The position numbers and the translations under genes are program-made. 64,000 nt of DNA from Roseateles aquatilis (GTDB lineage Bacteria > Pseudomonadota > Gammaproteobacteria > Burkholderiales > Burkholderiaceae_C): NCBI RefSeq assembly GCF_002205645.1, contig NZ_NIOF01000006.1:186001-250000 (forward strand), in the 5' to 3' direction. Below, piece by piece: positions 1-9,210 of the stretch. Position 1 is the stretch's first letter. The number at the start of each line of letters is the position of its first letter. The notes beneath the pieces are model-generated. The model was not told where the DNA came from, searched no databases, and was given only the letters and a program-made list of their open reading frames with translations.

Positions 1-2
1 CG

Positions 3-2069
3 GTCTGGGCGGCACCCTCGCCCGATGCGCCGGAGAACGGGACACGCGACCGTCAGGTCGCCAAGGTCGAGGCGATGGCGCTGGAGCGTGTCGAGGTGCA
101 GGGGCGCCACTACGACAACGGCGTCGGCAGCACCGATGCGGCCTCTCAGGGCACGATCCGCGCCGAGTTGCTGAAGAGCCGCCCCGCGCTGCGGCCCGGC
201 GAGGTGCTCGAGTTCGTGCCCGGTCTGATCGTCACGCAGCACAGCGGCGACGGGAAGGCCAACCAGTACTTCCTGCGCGGCTTCAACCTGGACCACGGCA
301 CCGACTTCGCCACCACGGTGATGGGCCTGCCGGTGAACATGCCCAGCCATGCGCATGGCCAGGGCTACGCGGACCTGAACTTCCTGATCCCCGAGCTGGT
401 CGAGCGCATCGACTACCGCAAGGGGCCATACTTCGCACGCAATGGCGACTTCTCCGCCGCCGGGTCGGCGGACATCGCCTACCAGCGCACGCTGGATGCG
501 CCGTTCGTGAACCTCACGCTGGGCGAGGGGCGCTATCGCCGCGCGCTGGCCGCCGGCTCCACCGAGGTCGGCGCGGGCCTGCAACTGCTGGGCGCGGTCG
601 AGGCGATGAGCAACGACGGCCCGTGGGCACTGCGCGAGGACCTGAGCCGCCGCAACCTGGTGCTGAGCCTGTCGGGCGGGTCGGGCCGCGACCGCTGGCG
701 CGTCGGGCTGATGGACTACCGGGCCGACTGGACGTCCACCGACCAGGTTCCCGAGCGCCTGATCGCCGCGGGCAGTTTCCAGGGCCGGCCGTTCGGCCGC
801 TTCGACGCGATCGATCCAAGCGACGGCGGCACCACGCGCCGCGGCAGCCTGTCGGGCGAATGGACGCGCGAGGACGAAGGCGCCACCACGCGCGTCGCCG
901 CCTATGCGATGGCCTACAAGCTGTCGCTCTACTCGAACTTCACCTATGCGATGGAACGGCCGGACACCGGCGACCAATTCGCGCAGAAGGACGATCGCAA
1001 GGTCTACGGCTTCAGCGCCAGCCATGCGGTGGACCATGCGCTCGGCGGCCTGCCGGCGCGCAGCGAGGTCGGCGCGCAGGTGAGGCAGGACCGTGCTCGC
1101 GTGGGGCTCTTCGACACGCAGGATCGCGCCGTCATCGGCACGACGCGCGACGACCAGGTGCGCGAGACCCTGGCCGGCCTGCACGGCCAGACCAGCGTCG
1201 AGCTGACGCCGTGGGCCCGCGCCGTCGCGGGCGTGCGCGTGGACCAGGCGCGCTTCCGCGTGGACAGCCTGGGCAACGCGCAGAACTCCGGCAGCGCGCG
1301 CGCGACGCTGGTGTCGCCGAAGTGGTCGTTGGTGCTCGGCCCGTGGGCGCGCACGGAGTTGTTCGTCAACGCCGGTCGCGGTTTCCACAGCAACGACGCA
1401 CGCGGCGTCACCGCCCGCGTCGATCCGCGCAGCGGAGATCCGGTCGACCCCGTGCCCGGTCTGGTGAAGGCGCGGGGCCATGAAATCGGAGCGCGCAGCG
1501 AGGTCCTGCCCGGCCTGCAGACCTCGCTGGCGCTGTGGAAGCTGGACTTCGATTCGGAGCTGGTCTACGTCGGCGACGCCGGCGCCACCGAGGCCAACCG
1601 GCCCAGCAAGCGCCGCGGCATCGAGTGGAACAACCGCTACGTGCCGCTGCCGTGGCTGCTGATCGACGCGGACCTGGCCTGGACGCATGCGCGGTTCTCC
1701 GATGCCGACCCGGCGGGCGACCGCATCCCCAACGCGGTCGACAAGGTGGCGTCGGTCGGCGTGACGGTGCGCGAGCTGGGGCCGTGGTCGGCCAGCCTGC
1801 AATGGCGGTATCTGGGCAGCGCCGCGCTGGTCGAGGACAACAGCGTCCGGTCGCGCTCGTCGCTGACGACGAACCTGCGCGTCAGTCGGCGCTTCGGCGC
1901 GAAGACGGAGCTGACGCTCGACGTCTTCAATCTCTTCGACCGCAAGGTCAACGACATCGAGTACTTCTACGAATCGCAACTGCCCGGCGAGTCCGCGCCG
2001 GTGGCCGATCGGCATGTGCATCCGGCGGAGCCGAGGGCGGTGCGGGTGACCTTGCGGCGCAGCTTCTGA
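3..2069 (+). CDS. TonB-dependent outer membrane receptor (5' partial)
   Basis: This is an outer membrane beta-barrel receptor for TonB-driven uptake of a chelate or other large ligand. The frame is open from the first bases of the window, so the ATG at 75 is probably internal and the signal peptide lies outside. A plug domain is visible early (VPGLIVTQHSGDG, then RGFNLDHGTDF), followed by a long barrel with alternating aromatic strands and a C-terminus ending in RRSF, as expected for a final barrel strand with terminal Phe. The window shows no TonB box. The ligand cannot be read from sequence. The downstream secreted phosphoesterase and HupE-like membrane protein suggest metal or phosphate-linked substrates, but this is inference only. 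Confidence 0.9.
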   Translation, partial: VWAAPSPDAPENGTRDRQVAKVEAMALERVEVQGRHYDNGVGSTDAASQGTIRAELLKSRPALRPGEVLEFVPGLIVTQHSGDGKANQYFLRGFNLDHGTDFATTVMGLPVNMPSHAHGQGYADLNFLIPELVERIDYRKGPYFARNGDFSAAGSADIAYQRTLDAPFVNLTLGEGRYRRALAAGSTEVGAGLQLLGAVEAMSNDGPWALREDLSRRNLVLSLSGGSGRDRWRVGLMDYRADWTSTDQVPERLIAAGSFQGRPFGRFDAIDPSDGGTTRRGSLSGEWTREDEGATTRVAAYAMAYKLSLYSNFTYAMERPDTGDQFAQKDDRKVYGFSASHAVDHALGGLPARSEVGAQVRQDRARVGLFDTQDRAVIGTTRDDQVRETLAGLHGQTSVELTPWARAVAGVRVDQARFRVDSLGNAQNSGSARATLVSPKWSLVLGPWARTELFVNAGRGFHSNDARGVTARVDPRSGDPVDPVPGLVKARGHEIGARSEVLPGLQTSLALWKLDFDSELVYVGDAGATEANRPSKRRGIEWNNRYVPLPWLLIDADLAWTHARFSDADPAGDRIPNAVDKVASVGVTVRELGPWSASLQWRYLGSAALVEDNSVRSRSSLTTNLRVSRRFGAKTELTLDVFNLFDRKVNDIEYFYESQLPGESAPVADRHVHPAEPRAVRVTLRRSF

Positions 2070-2245
2070 TCACCGCGTCGCGGCTTTCGAGGCAATGACC
2101 GTGATGGCTATGCGCAGGGGGACTGACCTACTGAAAGGAGTTCCCCCGTCGGGTGCGCTCTTCAGGGGGAATCGACAACGACGCCTTTGATTCGACACTG
2201 GCTGCCTTCGAGTCGAGGGGCTCGTGCAGTGGAAGGAGTGTCGTG

Positions 2246-2797
2246 ATGACGATCGTTGAAACAAGGCCGACGGCGGGCATGTGGGCCGGCCAGCCAATGC
2301 AATCCGAGGCCGGCGAGCGGGTGCTTCGTCCCATGCCCGGACTTGAAGACCTGGTGCGGGTGTTGAGATGCCCCGAGACGCTGTTCGGCGGGCCATCGGA
2401 CAGACTGGCCAAACGATGTACCCACCCCATCGATTGGGAGTCCGCACCCGAGACGCTCCGGGCGATTCTTGAGCCGTGGGGAACACGCTGCATGGACGTG
2501 GTGTTCCATCTCCAGCTTGGTGCCGAGGTGCTGAGAAGGCATGGGGTGCAGATCTGCCGAGGAGAAGCCTTCGTCCTGTTTCTTGCGGAAGAAGGCCCCC
2601 CCGATGTTTTCATTCAAATCTGTCTGGACACCTCGATCGATCGCGCCAGCGAGCTGACCTGGGAGCTCAACGACCGGGCGAACGATTTCGACGTGCCATC
2701 GGAAGGCTTTTGCATCGCCTTCATCACCGGGGAGCCCAGCGCGGAGGATCTCGAGTCCCTGATGCCCTTTGAAGAAGACGAGGATCTGGAGCTATGA
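2246..2797 (+). CDS. Hypothetical acidic protein upstream of a HEPN-like gene
   Basis: No family is recognised. The ATG at 2246 is preferred over an upstream in-frame GTG at 2153 because GGAAGGAG lies 7 bases before it. The product is 183 residues, without signal peptide or membrane segment. It has a central region with FVLFLAEEGPPDVF and a strongly acidic end (PFEEDEDLEL). It lies 34 bases before a HEPN-like gene on the same strand, a position often held by a partner protein (nucleotidyltransferase or antidote) in two-gene HEPN modules. No nucleotidyltransferase signature (GSxxxG...DxD) is visible, so a toxin-antitoxin role is only a possibility. Confidence 0.6.
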   Translation: MTIVETRPTAGMWAGQPMQSEAGERVLRPMPGLEDLVRVLRCPETLFGGPSDRLAKRCTHPIDWESAPETLRAILEPWGTRCMDVVFHLQLGAEVLRRHGVQICRGEAFVLFLAEEGPPDVFIQICLDTSIDRASELTWELNDRANDFDVPSEGFCIAFITGEPSAEDLESLMPFEEDEDLEL

Positions 2798-2831
2798 GCC
2801 TCACCCCTTCTGATCTTCACAAGGAGTCCTC

Positions 2832-3218
2832 ATGGCAATCAAGTCCGACGATCTGATGCGACTGGCCCGAGAGCAATCCCGGAACGCCGGAGAGCCGTGG
2901 TGGCGATCGGCCATCTCGCGAGCCTACTACGCGTCCTATCACCGATGTCTTCAATGGGAGCTTGCATTGCCGCACCGAGGGACCGCGGTTCCGCGGGGCC
3001 GTGGCGTCCATCGGCAGTTGATTGATCGATTGAATGCGCCTGTCAGCGCTTGCACGCTTGAACAGGTGAAGAAGTCCAAGGACCTTGGACGATTGATGCA
3101 TCTGCAAAGAGAGCGGCGTGTCGCTGCTGACTATCGGCTTTCCGACGACGTGGGGATCGAGCAGATGAAGCAACAGATGCGAGATGCCCGGCAGGTCTTT
3201 CGAGCATGCAGACGCTAG
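2832..3218 (+). CDS. HEPN-like (UPF0332-type) small helical protein
   Basis: This 128-residue protein carries the pattern ISRAYYASYHRCL at residues 28-40, which closely resembles the SRAYYAxFHAA helix of UPF0332/HEPN proteins, followed by GVHRQLIDRL (residues 58-67), the second conserved stretch of that family. The arrangement R30-x6-H37 fits the RX4-6H pattern of HEPN ribonucleases, although in UPF0332 members catalysis is not generally shown. The start ATG follows an AAGGAG site. It forms a two-gene unit with the acidic protein upstream. HEPN proteins typically act as RNases or as dimeric partners of nucleotidyltransferases. Function here is inferred from the motif only. Confidence 0.65.
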   Translation: MAIKSDDLMRLAREQSRNAGEPWWRSAISRAYYASYHRCLQWELALPHRGTAVPRGRGVHRQLIDRLNAPVSACTLEQVKKSKDLGRLMHLQRERRVAADYRLSDDVGIEQMKQQMRDARQVFRACRR

Positions 3219-3231
3219 TTCATTCAACGCG

Positions 3232-3261
3232 CGACGGCCACCGCATGAACGGTGGCCGTCG
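3232..3261. terminator. Hairpin between convergent genes, probable bidirectional terminator
   Basis: A perfect 12-bp stem (CGACGGCCACCG at 3232-3243 pairs with 3250-3261) with loop CATGAA sits 13 bases after the HEPN-like stop codon and 26 bases from the convergent PEP-CTERM stop codon. There is no T run, so termination would be weak or factor-assisted. Confidence 0.6.
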
Positions 3262-3287
3262 CAGTCAAGTCAATCGATCCGGTTGAA

Positions 3288-3917
3288 TCAGCCGCGACGC
3301 TGGCGACGCGTCACCACGCCCATCGCCGCCAGGCCCGCCAGCATCAGCGCGAAGCTTTCCGGCTCCGGCACGGCCGAGATCGAGACGTCGTCGAAGGCCA
3401 GCTGGCCGGCGCCGGCGCCGAAGCCGATCGACTGCGCGGTGCCGTTGAACGCCAGCGACAGCCGGTCCCAATGGCAGAAGCCCGAATCCGAGCAGCCCAG
3501 CGTCGCGTTGTCCGTCAGCGAGAACGTGCCCAGCACGGAGCCGGTGCCGTTCAGGCCGCTGTAGATCGTCACGGCGTCGGCGAAGGCAGCGGCGGCCGAG
3601 TAGAAGAACGACACCTCGCCGGTGAAGCCCTTGGCGACGTTCATGAACGCGCCCGTGTCGAACGTGAACATCACGCCGCCCATGCTCGGCGCGTTGGTGA
3701 AGTAGGTGCCCAGGGCATCGTTGGCCAGGCCCAGCGCCGGCTCGGTGAAGGACACGCCCAGGTTGGGACCGGCGCCGCCGTTGTAGTAGTCGCCGATGGG
3801 GGCGAAGCTGGTCGGGCCGTCGAAGTCGATCACGGTCGGGGCGGCGAGGGCCGGTGTGGCGGCCAGCGCGCCGACCAGGGTCAGCGCCAGCAGGGCGGGG
3901 GAGGAAACACGCTTCAT
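3288..3917 (-). CDS. PEP-CTERM sorting domain protein
   Basis: This 209-residue exported protein has an N-terminal signal peptide (MKRVSSPALLALTLVGALAA...ALA). Its C-terminal tail is the classic exosortase substrate signal: VPEPESFALMLAGLAAM, then a basic end VTRRQRRG. PEP-CTERM tails direct anchoring and processing by an exosortase/EpsH system, usually tied to exopolysaccharide in Gram-negative bacteria. The mature part has the feel of a lectin-like beta-sandwich (VIDFDGPTSFAPIGDYYNGG near its start, DDVSISAVPEPES at its end). The exosortase gene is not in the window. It is transcribed alone, convergent with the HEPN unit and divergent from the phosphoesterase gene. Confidence 0.92.
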   Translation of the reverse strand: MKRVSSPALLALTLVGALAATPALAAPTVIDFDGPTSFAPIGDYYNGGAGPNLGVSFTEPALGLANDALGTYFTNAPSMGGVMFTFDTGAFMNVAKGFTGEVSFFYSAAAAFADAVTIYSGLNGTGSVLGTFSLTDNATLGCSDSGFCHWDRLSLAFNGTAQSIGFGAGAGQLAFDDVSISAVPEPESFALMLAGLAAMGVVTRRQRRG

Positions 3918-4153
3918 GGATCTTTCTCCAGGTGAGGTTCGGAACAGGACTGGCGCGAGTCTCGATTTCGACCAAGGCAGTTACGTGACGAATGTCTCGA
4001 TCCACGGGTTTTCCGCGTCCCCGATTTCGGGTGACGCGTAGAGGCCCACGGCAACCGTTCTGTCACGGCTCGGTCAAGGGGGCTGCCTACGCTTTGCGTG
4101 ACTTTTTTCGCATTCGGTCCCTGAAGCCCCTGAAAGAACCTGGAGAAGAACTC

Positions 4154-6406
4154 ATGCGTTTCCCCTTCGCACGACGTGACGTCGCGATCGCCGCCCTCGC
4201 GGCGCTCGGCTCGACCACCCTGTCCCTGACGCCCACCACCGTCGCGGCCGCGGGCAAGACGCCCGGCCGCTATGTCAGCGGCGACTTCCACAACCACACC
4301 ACCTGCTCGGACGGCTCGATCTCGATGCAGAAGCTGGTGAAGAAGGTCACCGACAAGGTCGACACGCCCTGGGGCCTGGACTGGTTCGTCCAGGCCGGTC
4401 ACGGCGGCAACGGCAATCGCAACTGCACGCTGGTGGAGGACGAGTCGCTGTCCACCCCGTCCTATCCCTACGTGGCCGGCAAGGGCCCGACGACGACCTG
4501 GTCCAACAGCATCGGCGCGGCCAACATCAAGGGCGACGGCGGCGGCGTGGGCGGCAACGGCAACATGTGGCGCTGGCAGTCGATCCAGGAGTTCCAGTAC
4601 CCGGTGCTGGAGTACCTGGCCGTGGCGAAGAACCAGCCGCTGTTCATCGGCATGGAGTCGGTGGTCGCGGGCCATGAGCACACCTCGATGTCCATCGTGA
4701 CCGGCCAGATGCCGGCCGCCATCGACAACACCACGCTGCCGGCCAGCGGCAGCTTCGCCGCGCTGGGCAACGCCAACGCGCTGGCGCAGTGGTCCTACTG
4801 CTTCGACCGCGGCGACACCGACAAGAGCCGCGGCAACGTGACCGGTTCCAACGTCGGCAACAACTGGAACTGCGCGGTCCCCGGCAGCGCGAGCGAGTCC
4901 GACCCGAGCTGGAACGCCGCCGCGCAGAAGCTGATCCCCGCCGGTGGCACCGGCACCGGCACCCGCGGCCACCTGAAGACGGTCGAGGCGCTGAAGTGGA
5001 TGGCGCGCTTCCACCCCGACGCCAGCTACTACGTGCCCGCCCACCTGGAGCGCGCCGGCCCGTTCTACGCCGACGGCAACCAGGGCTTCAACGTCGAGCA
5101 CCTGCGCAACTTCAACAACGCCGCGCCGGCCGTCGCCTTCGGCTTCGAGTCGCAGCCGGGCCACGGCGCGTCCAGCAACCGCGGCGAGTACCAGGTCAAC
5201 CGCAACACCTTCGGCTCGCAGAAGGTGGACTCGGTCGGCGGCACCACCTTCGGCGGCACCGGCGTCTACGCGGGCATCGTCGGCGGCGTGTGGGACGCGC
5301 TGCTCGGCGAGGGCCGCAACTTCTGGTTCTTCGCCAGCTCCGACTGGCACAACCGCGGCAGCTTCGGTCCCGACGACCGCCGCTCCACGCAAGACTTCTA
5401 CCCGGGCGAGTACCAGCGCACCAGCGTGATGGTGCGCAACGGCAGCGACAAGCTGCGTCCGCAGGCGATCGTCAACGGCCTGCGCTCGGGCAACGCGTTC
5501 TCGACCACCGGTCAGTTGATCGACCGCCTGTCGCTGGTGGCCTGCGCGTCCTACCCCGGCCTCGGTGCCCGCACCAACGCCGCGGTGGAAGCGATCGCGG
5601 TGACCGCGGCGACCAACAACACCGATACCGACGTGGCCGGCTGCGCCACGATGGGCGAGAAGCTGGTGGTGCGCCCGGGCGCGGAGATCGTCGTCGCCGT
5701 CGTCGTGCGCGACCCGGCGGGCACGAACTACTCGCCGTACAGCTTCCCCAACCCGTCGCTGCTGCAGGTCGGCGTCAACCAGCCGATCAACCAGCCGGTG
5801 CTGGACCACATCGACCTGATCCGCGGCATGGTGACCGGCTACCGCACCCCGGGCAGCGCCGATTACGCCGGCGAATGGCCGCGCAACACCGACTGGCTGC
5901 GCACCGACGGCACCACGACCGGCCTGGCCAACGTGCCGGCCGCCGCCAAGAACACCACCGCCGCCGTGATCCGCACCTTCAACGGCGCGGGCGCGACGCC
6001 GTGGGTCAAGGTGAACTCGGGTGTCGACAACTCGGTGTTCCTGAAGATGAGCTACCGCATCCCGGCGGTGACGGCCTCGCAGTACGTGCGCCTGCGCGGC
6101 ACCAACCTGCCGGCGGCGGTGCCGTTCGAGACCGACCCGAGCGGCAACCCGCTGGCCGACCTCTACACCAACGCCAACGACACGACCAAGCTGCGCATCC
6201 CTTGCACGACGGTGGGCACCAACGTGCCGGCCAACGGCGGCACCTACACGGGCACCACGATCGACGGCTGCCCGGCGCACCTGCCGGTCGTCGGCGGCGT
6301 GAAGTACGTGGCCTACGACGTGGCGGCGTGGTCGGACCTCTGGTTCTACAGCAACCCGGTCTACGTCGAAGTCACCGGCACCACGCAAGTCGCCGGCGTG
6401 AAGTGA
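4154..6406 (+). CDS. Exported PHP-domain phosphoesterase-like protein
   Basis: A 750-residue exported hydrolase-like protein. The ATG at 4154 is chosen because GGAGAAGAA precedes it and a signal sequence follows (RRDVAIAALAALGS...VAAA, with an RR pair that could be a Tat signal). PHP-type metal ligands are visible in order: GDFHNHTTCSDGS just after the signal peptide, GMESVVAGHEHTSM in the middle, and FASSDWHNRG further on, giving HxH, Glu, His and DxH groups. PHP enzymes hydrolyse phosphoesters with a multi-metal centre. The long C-terminal part (about residues 500-750) is not assigned. It is followed by its own terminator. The substrate is unknown. Confidence 0.82.
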   Translation: MRFPFARRDVAIAALAALGSTTLSLTPTTVAAAGKTPGRYVSGDFHNHTTCSDGSISMQKLVKKVTDKVDTPWGLDWFVQAGHGGNGNRNCTLVEDESLSTPSYPYVAGKGPTTTWSNSIGAANIKGDGGGVGGNGNMWRWQSIQEFQYPVLEYLAVAKNQPLFIGMESVVAGHEHTSMSIVTGQMPAAIDNTTLPASGSFAALGNANALAQWSYCFDRGDTDKSRGNVTGSNVGNNWNCAVPGSASESDPSWNAAAQKLIPAGGTGTGTRGHLKTVEALKWMARFHPDASYYVPAHLERAGPFYADGNQGFNVEHLRNFNNAAPAVAFGFESQPGHGASSNRGEYQVNRNTFGSQKVDSVGGTTFGGTGVYAGIVGGVWDALLGEGRNFWFFASSDWHNRGSFGPDDRRSTQDFYPGEYQRTSVMVRNGSDKLRPQAIVNGLRSGNAFSTTGQLIDRLSLVACASYPGLGARTNAAVEAIAVTAATNNTDTDVAGCATMGEKLVVRPGAEIVVAVVVRDPAGTNYSPYSFPNPSLLQVGVNQPINQPVLDHIDLIRGMVTGYRTPGSADYAGEWPRNTDWLRTDGTTTGLANVPAAAKNTTAAVIRTFNGAGATPWVKVNSGVDNSVFLKMSYRIPAVTASQYVRLRGTNLPAAVPFETDPSGNPLADLYTNANDTTKLRIPCTTVGTNVPANGGTYTGTTIDGCPAHLPVVGGVKYVAYDVAAWSDLWFYSNPVYVEVTGTTQVAGVK

Positions 6407-6476
6407 TGACGGCCTGATCCCGACGGCGCGCGCCGCCGCGGTCCTCGCGGGCCGGCGTGCGCCGACGGGCCTTGAA

Positions 6477-6510
6477 GCGCCGCGCGTTCTCGCGCGGCGC
6501 GTTTGCATTT
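6477..6510 (+). terminator. Rho-independent terminator after the PHP gene
   Basis: A perfect 10-bp GC-only stem (GCGCCGCGCG at 6477-6486 with 6491-6500, loop TTCT) is followed by GTTTGCATTT. It lies 70 bases after the phosphoesterase stop and before the next operon, so it separates the two transcription units. Confidence 0.75.
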
Positions 6511-6588
6511 CCAGACTTCCCTTCCGGTCCGGTCCGGATCACGGCACCGCGACGCGAGGGGAGCGAGCCAGAGACGAGAGCACCCGAG

Positions 6589-7512
6589 ATGTCCCAGCCG
6601 ATGCCCGGCGCCGCCGATGCGGCCACCTCCGCCCAACCCCGAGCCGGCGCCCCGGCCGGTGGTCGATCCGATGCAAGGACTGCCGCGCCGAGCCGCCGCT
6701 GGTCCTCCTGGCTGCGCGAGCCGCTGCTGCACTTCCTGCTGCTCGGCGGCGTGCTGTTCGCCCTCGACCACTTGCTGATGAGCCGCGTGGATGATCCGGC
6801 GCTGATCGTCGTCGGCGCCGAGGTCGACCAGGAGGCGCGCCAGGTCTTCGCCGGATCGCGCGGCCGTCAGCCCGATGCCAAGGAACTGGCGGCGCTGCGC
6901 CAAGTCTGGCTGGACAACGAGGTGCTGTATCGCGAGGGCCTCGCGTTGCAGCTCGACAAGGGGGACTCCGCGATCCGCGAGCGCGTGATCTTCAAGTCCC
7001 TGAGCGTCATCGACGCCGGCGTCAAGCTGCCGCCGGCCGACGACCAGCACCTGCGGGCGTGGTTCGAGTCCCATCGCGACAAGTACGACGATCCGGCCCG
7101 CTACGACTTCGAGGAAGCGGTGTTGCCCGGCGACGCCGACGAGGCCGCGCTGCGCGCCTTCGTCGCGACGCTGAACGGCGGCACGTCCGGCGACGCCCGC
7201 GCGGGGCTGCGCGTCTTCAAGGGCCGCCCGCACGTGAACCTGGTGCAGAGCTATGGCGTGGACTTCGCCAAGGCGCTGGAATCGTCACCGGTCGGCGAGT
7301 GGCGCGTGCATCGCACCCAGGAGGGCGGCCAGGCCGCGTGGCGCGCGATGCGCCTGGTGGCCGCGACGCCGGCCAAGCCGGGTGACTTCGCCGTGCTGCG
7401 CGGCATCGTGCTGCAGGACTGGACCGACGCCACGCTGTCCGAGCAACGCAGCGCCGCGGTGAAGGCGCTCAGCGCCAAGTACACGATCCGCCGCGAGGGA
7501 GCGTCCCAATGA
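6589..7512 (+). CDS. PpiC/parvulin-type peptidyl-prolyl isomerase, membrane anchored
   Basis: A 307-residue protein with a low-complexity N-terminus, then one membrane segment (LLHFLLLGGVLFALDHLLM), then a periplasmic part with SurA/PpiD-like helices (residues about 85-160, with LDNEVLYREGLALQLDKGD and IRERVIFKSL) and a C-terminal parvulin-like domain. Such proteins catalyse prolyl isomerisation or act as periplasmic chaperones. The ATG at 6589 was chosen because the upstream in-frame ATG at 6457 falls in the terminator of the previous gene. Its stop overlaps the next ATG (ATGA), so it is translationally coupled to the HupE-like gene. The pairing suggests a helper role for folding an exported partner. 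Confidence 0.8.
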   Translation: MSQPMPGAADAATSAQPRAGAPAGGRSDARTAAPSRRWSSWLREPLLHFLLLGGVLFALDHLLMSRVDDPALIVVGAEVDQEARQVFAGSRGRQPDAKELAALRQVWLDNEVLYREGLALQLDKGDSAIRERVIFKSLSVIDAGVKLPPADDQHLRAWFESHRDKYDDPARYDFEEAVLPGDADEAALRAFVATLNGGTSGDARAGLRVFKGRPHVNLVQSYGVDFAKALESSPVGEWRVHRTQEGGQAAWRAMRLVAATPAKPGDFAVLRGIVLQDWTDATLSEQRSAAVKALSAKYTIRREGASQ

Positions 7513-8552
7513 GATCGCTGGCGATGCGACTGATGGGGCAACTGATGCGGCGGTCAATGCTGGGTCTGATGCGGGGGCTGATACGAGGGGGCGCGCGGGG
7601 GCTGACGGCGACGCTGGCGCCGTGCCTGCTGCTCGCGCTGGGCTTGTTGTCGGGCGCCGCCCGCGCGCACGAGATGAGCATGGCCGAGATGCAGGTCCGC
7701 GAGACCGCGCCCGGCGAGTTCATCTGGCAATGGACGGCCAGCGAGAAGCGCGCGGCCAACGAGGTGCTGACCCCTGTCTGGCCCGACGGCTGCCGGGCGG
7801 AGGGCCTGAACCTGCATTGCGGCAAGGACGGGCTGCGTGGCGCCTTCACGATGGAGGGCGTGGGCAAGCAGTACTCGGCGGCGATGGTGAAGGTGTTCTG
7901 GGTCGACGGGCAGACGCGCGTCTACACCTTGACGGCGAGCCAGCCCACCGTGCAGTTGTTCGGCTCGGCCGACGACCGGCGCGGCATGGGCGAGATCGCT
8001 TATGCGTACACGGTGCTGGGCGTCGAGCACATCCTGTCCGGCATCGATCACCTGATGTTCGTGATCGGGCTGCTGTTCCTGGTCGGTTTTCGTCGCCAGC
8101 TGTTCTGGACGATCACGGCGTTCACGGCCGCGCACAGCCTGACGTTGGCGAGCAGCGCGCTGGGCTGGCTGGCGCTGCGGCCGCCGCCGGTGGAGGCCAC
8201 GATCGCGCTGTCCATCGTGCTGGTGGCGGGCGAGGCGCTGCACAAGCGCGAGACGCTGGCGCGGCGCTGGCCGGCGATGGTGGCCTTCCTGTTCGGTCTC
8301 GTGCACGGGCTGGGTTTCGCCGGCGCCCTGCGCGAGATCGGCCTGCCGCAGGAGCATTTGCTGGTGGCGCTGCTGAGCTTCAACGTCGGCGTCGAGACCG
8401 GCCAGCTGCTGACCGTCGGGGCGTGCTGGCTGCTGTGGCGCGTGGCGGCGCGCTGGCCGCGGCTGGCGAAGCTGCGCACGGCGCTGCTGTATGCGATCGG
8501 CACGGCGGCGGCGTACTGGTCCTGGCTGCGCATCGCGGCCATCGTCGCGTGA
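7509..8552 (+). CDS. HupE/UreJ family membrane protein
   Basis: A 347-residue protein with a signal peptide, a roughly 110-residue exported domain, and then about seven membrane helices. The family motifs are visible: GVEHILSGIDHLMFVIGL, TAFTAAHSLTLASS and VHGLGFAGAL, with His and Asp residues placed for metal binding. HupE/UreJ proteins are permease-like and some are nickel transporters of hydrogenase or urease operons. No hydrogenase or urease genes lie here, so nickel is a guess. The gene overlaps the preceding PpiC-like gene by ATGA. Coupling to a chaperone and proximity to a TonB receptor fit a metal-acquisition role, which is inference. Confidence 0.85.
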   Translation: MRSLAMRLMGQLMRRSMLGLMRGLIRGGARGLTATLAPCLLLALGLLSGAARAHEMSMAEMQVRETAPGEFIWQWTASEKRAANEVLTPVWPDGCRAEGLNLHCGKDGLRGAFTMEGVGKQYSAAMVKVFWVDGQTRVYTLTASQPTVQLFGSADDRRGMGEIAYAYTVLGVEHILSGIDHLMFVIGLLFLVGFRRQLFWTITAFTAAHSLTLASSALGWLALRPPPVEATIALSIVLVAGEALHKRETLARRWPAMVAFLFGLVHGLGFAGALREIGLPQEHLLVALLSFNVGVETGQLLTVGACWLLWRVAARWPRLAKLRTALLYAIGTAAAYWSWLRIAAIVA

Positions 8553-8562
8553 GAAGCCGGCC

Positions 8563-9210
8563 ATGAGCACCTCATCGACGACGCCCGCGGGCGAGGTCTT
8601 CAGCCTGTTCCCCACGCCGCTGATGCGCGTGACCGGGGTGCTGCCGCCGGCGCTGGTGCGCGGCCTGGTCGAGCACTTCAGCGCCCAGGCGCGACAGGAC
8701 AACAACAGCTCCGCCAGGCTGGTCCACACGCGCATGCTCAAGCCCGATGACAGCCCCTTGCTGGTGGACGTGGCGGCGCTGGTGTCGGCGCCGCTCGCGG
8801 AGTTCGGCGCGCTGCTCTTCGGCGAGCGGATGGGCTGGGCGGTCAAGGAAATGTGGGTCAACGTGATGGAGACGGGCGGCCACCAGTCGATGCACAACCA
8901 CGCCAACAGCTTCGCCTCCGGCGTGATCTACCTGACCGGCACCGACGAGTCGTCGCGCACCGTGTTCATGAAATCGCCGGGGGGGACCGACTTCAGCTTC
9001 AAGAACGACCACCCGGACATGGTGACGGGACCGTTCAACGCGGAGAAGTGGATCAGCCCGGCGCCGTCTGCCGGTGACCTGGTGCTGTTCCCCAGCTACC
9101 TGATGCATGCCGTGCCGCCCAATCAGGGCGCGCGACGCATCAGCCTGGCGTTCAACGCGATCCCCATGCGGCTGAACTCGTGGGGCTACACGGTGGGATT
9201 CAGTGGCTGA
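8563..9210 (+). CDS. 2OG-Fe(II) oxygenase-like protein (TIGR02466 type)
   Basis: A 215-residue protein that begins with FSLFPTPLMRV, the typical opening of the TIGR02466 family, and carries a double-stranded beta-helix pattern. HNHANSFASGVIYL supplies the first metal-ligand region, and LFPSYLMHAVPPN...RRISLAFN supplies the distal His and the 2-oxoglutarate-binding Arg. These enzymes hydroxylate small molecules or peptides using Fe(II) and 2-oxoglutarate. The ATG at 8563 comes 10 bases after the HupE-like stop. The gene's end overlaps the next gene's GTG by 8 bases, so it is part of a coupled operon. The substrate is unknown. Confidence 0.85.
   Translation: MSTSSTTPAGEVFSLFPTPLMRVTGVLPPALVRGLVEHFSAQARQDNNSSARLVHTRMLKPDDSPLLVDVAALVSAPLAEFGALLFGERMGWAVKEMWVNVMETGGHQSMHNHANSFASGVIYLTGTDESSRTVFMKSPGGTDFSFKNDHPDMVTGPFNAEKWISPAPSAGDLVLFPSYLMHAVPPNQGARRISLAFNAIPMRLNSWGYTVGFSG

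Noticed and set aside
4789-6417. 542-codon plus-strand frame inside the phosphoesterase gene
   Set aside because: It is a shifted frame of the same gene, Arg/Pro/Gln-rich with no ribosome site or family signature.
3914-6508. Long minus-strand reading frame opposite the phosphoesterase gene
   Set aside because: It is a high-GC shadow of the exported PHP gene; it is rich in Arg, Val, His and Gly and resembles no family.
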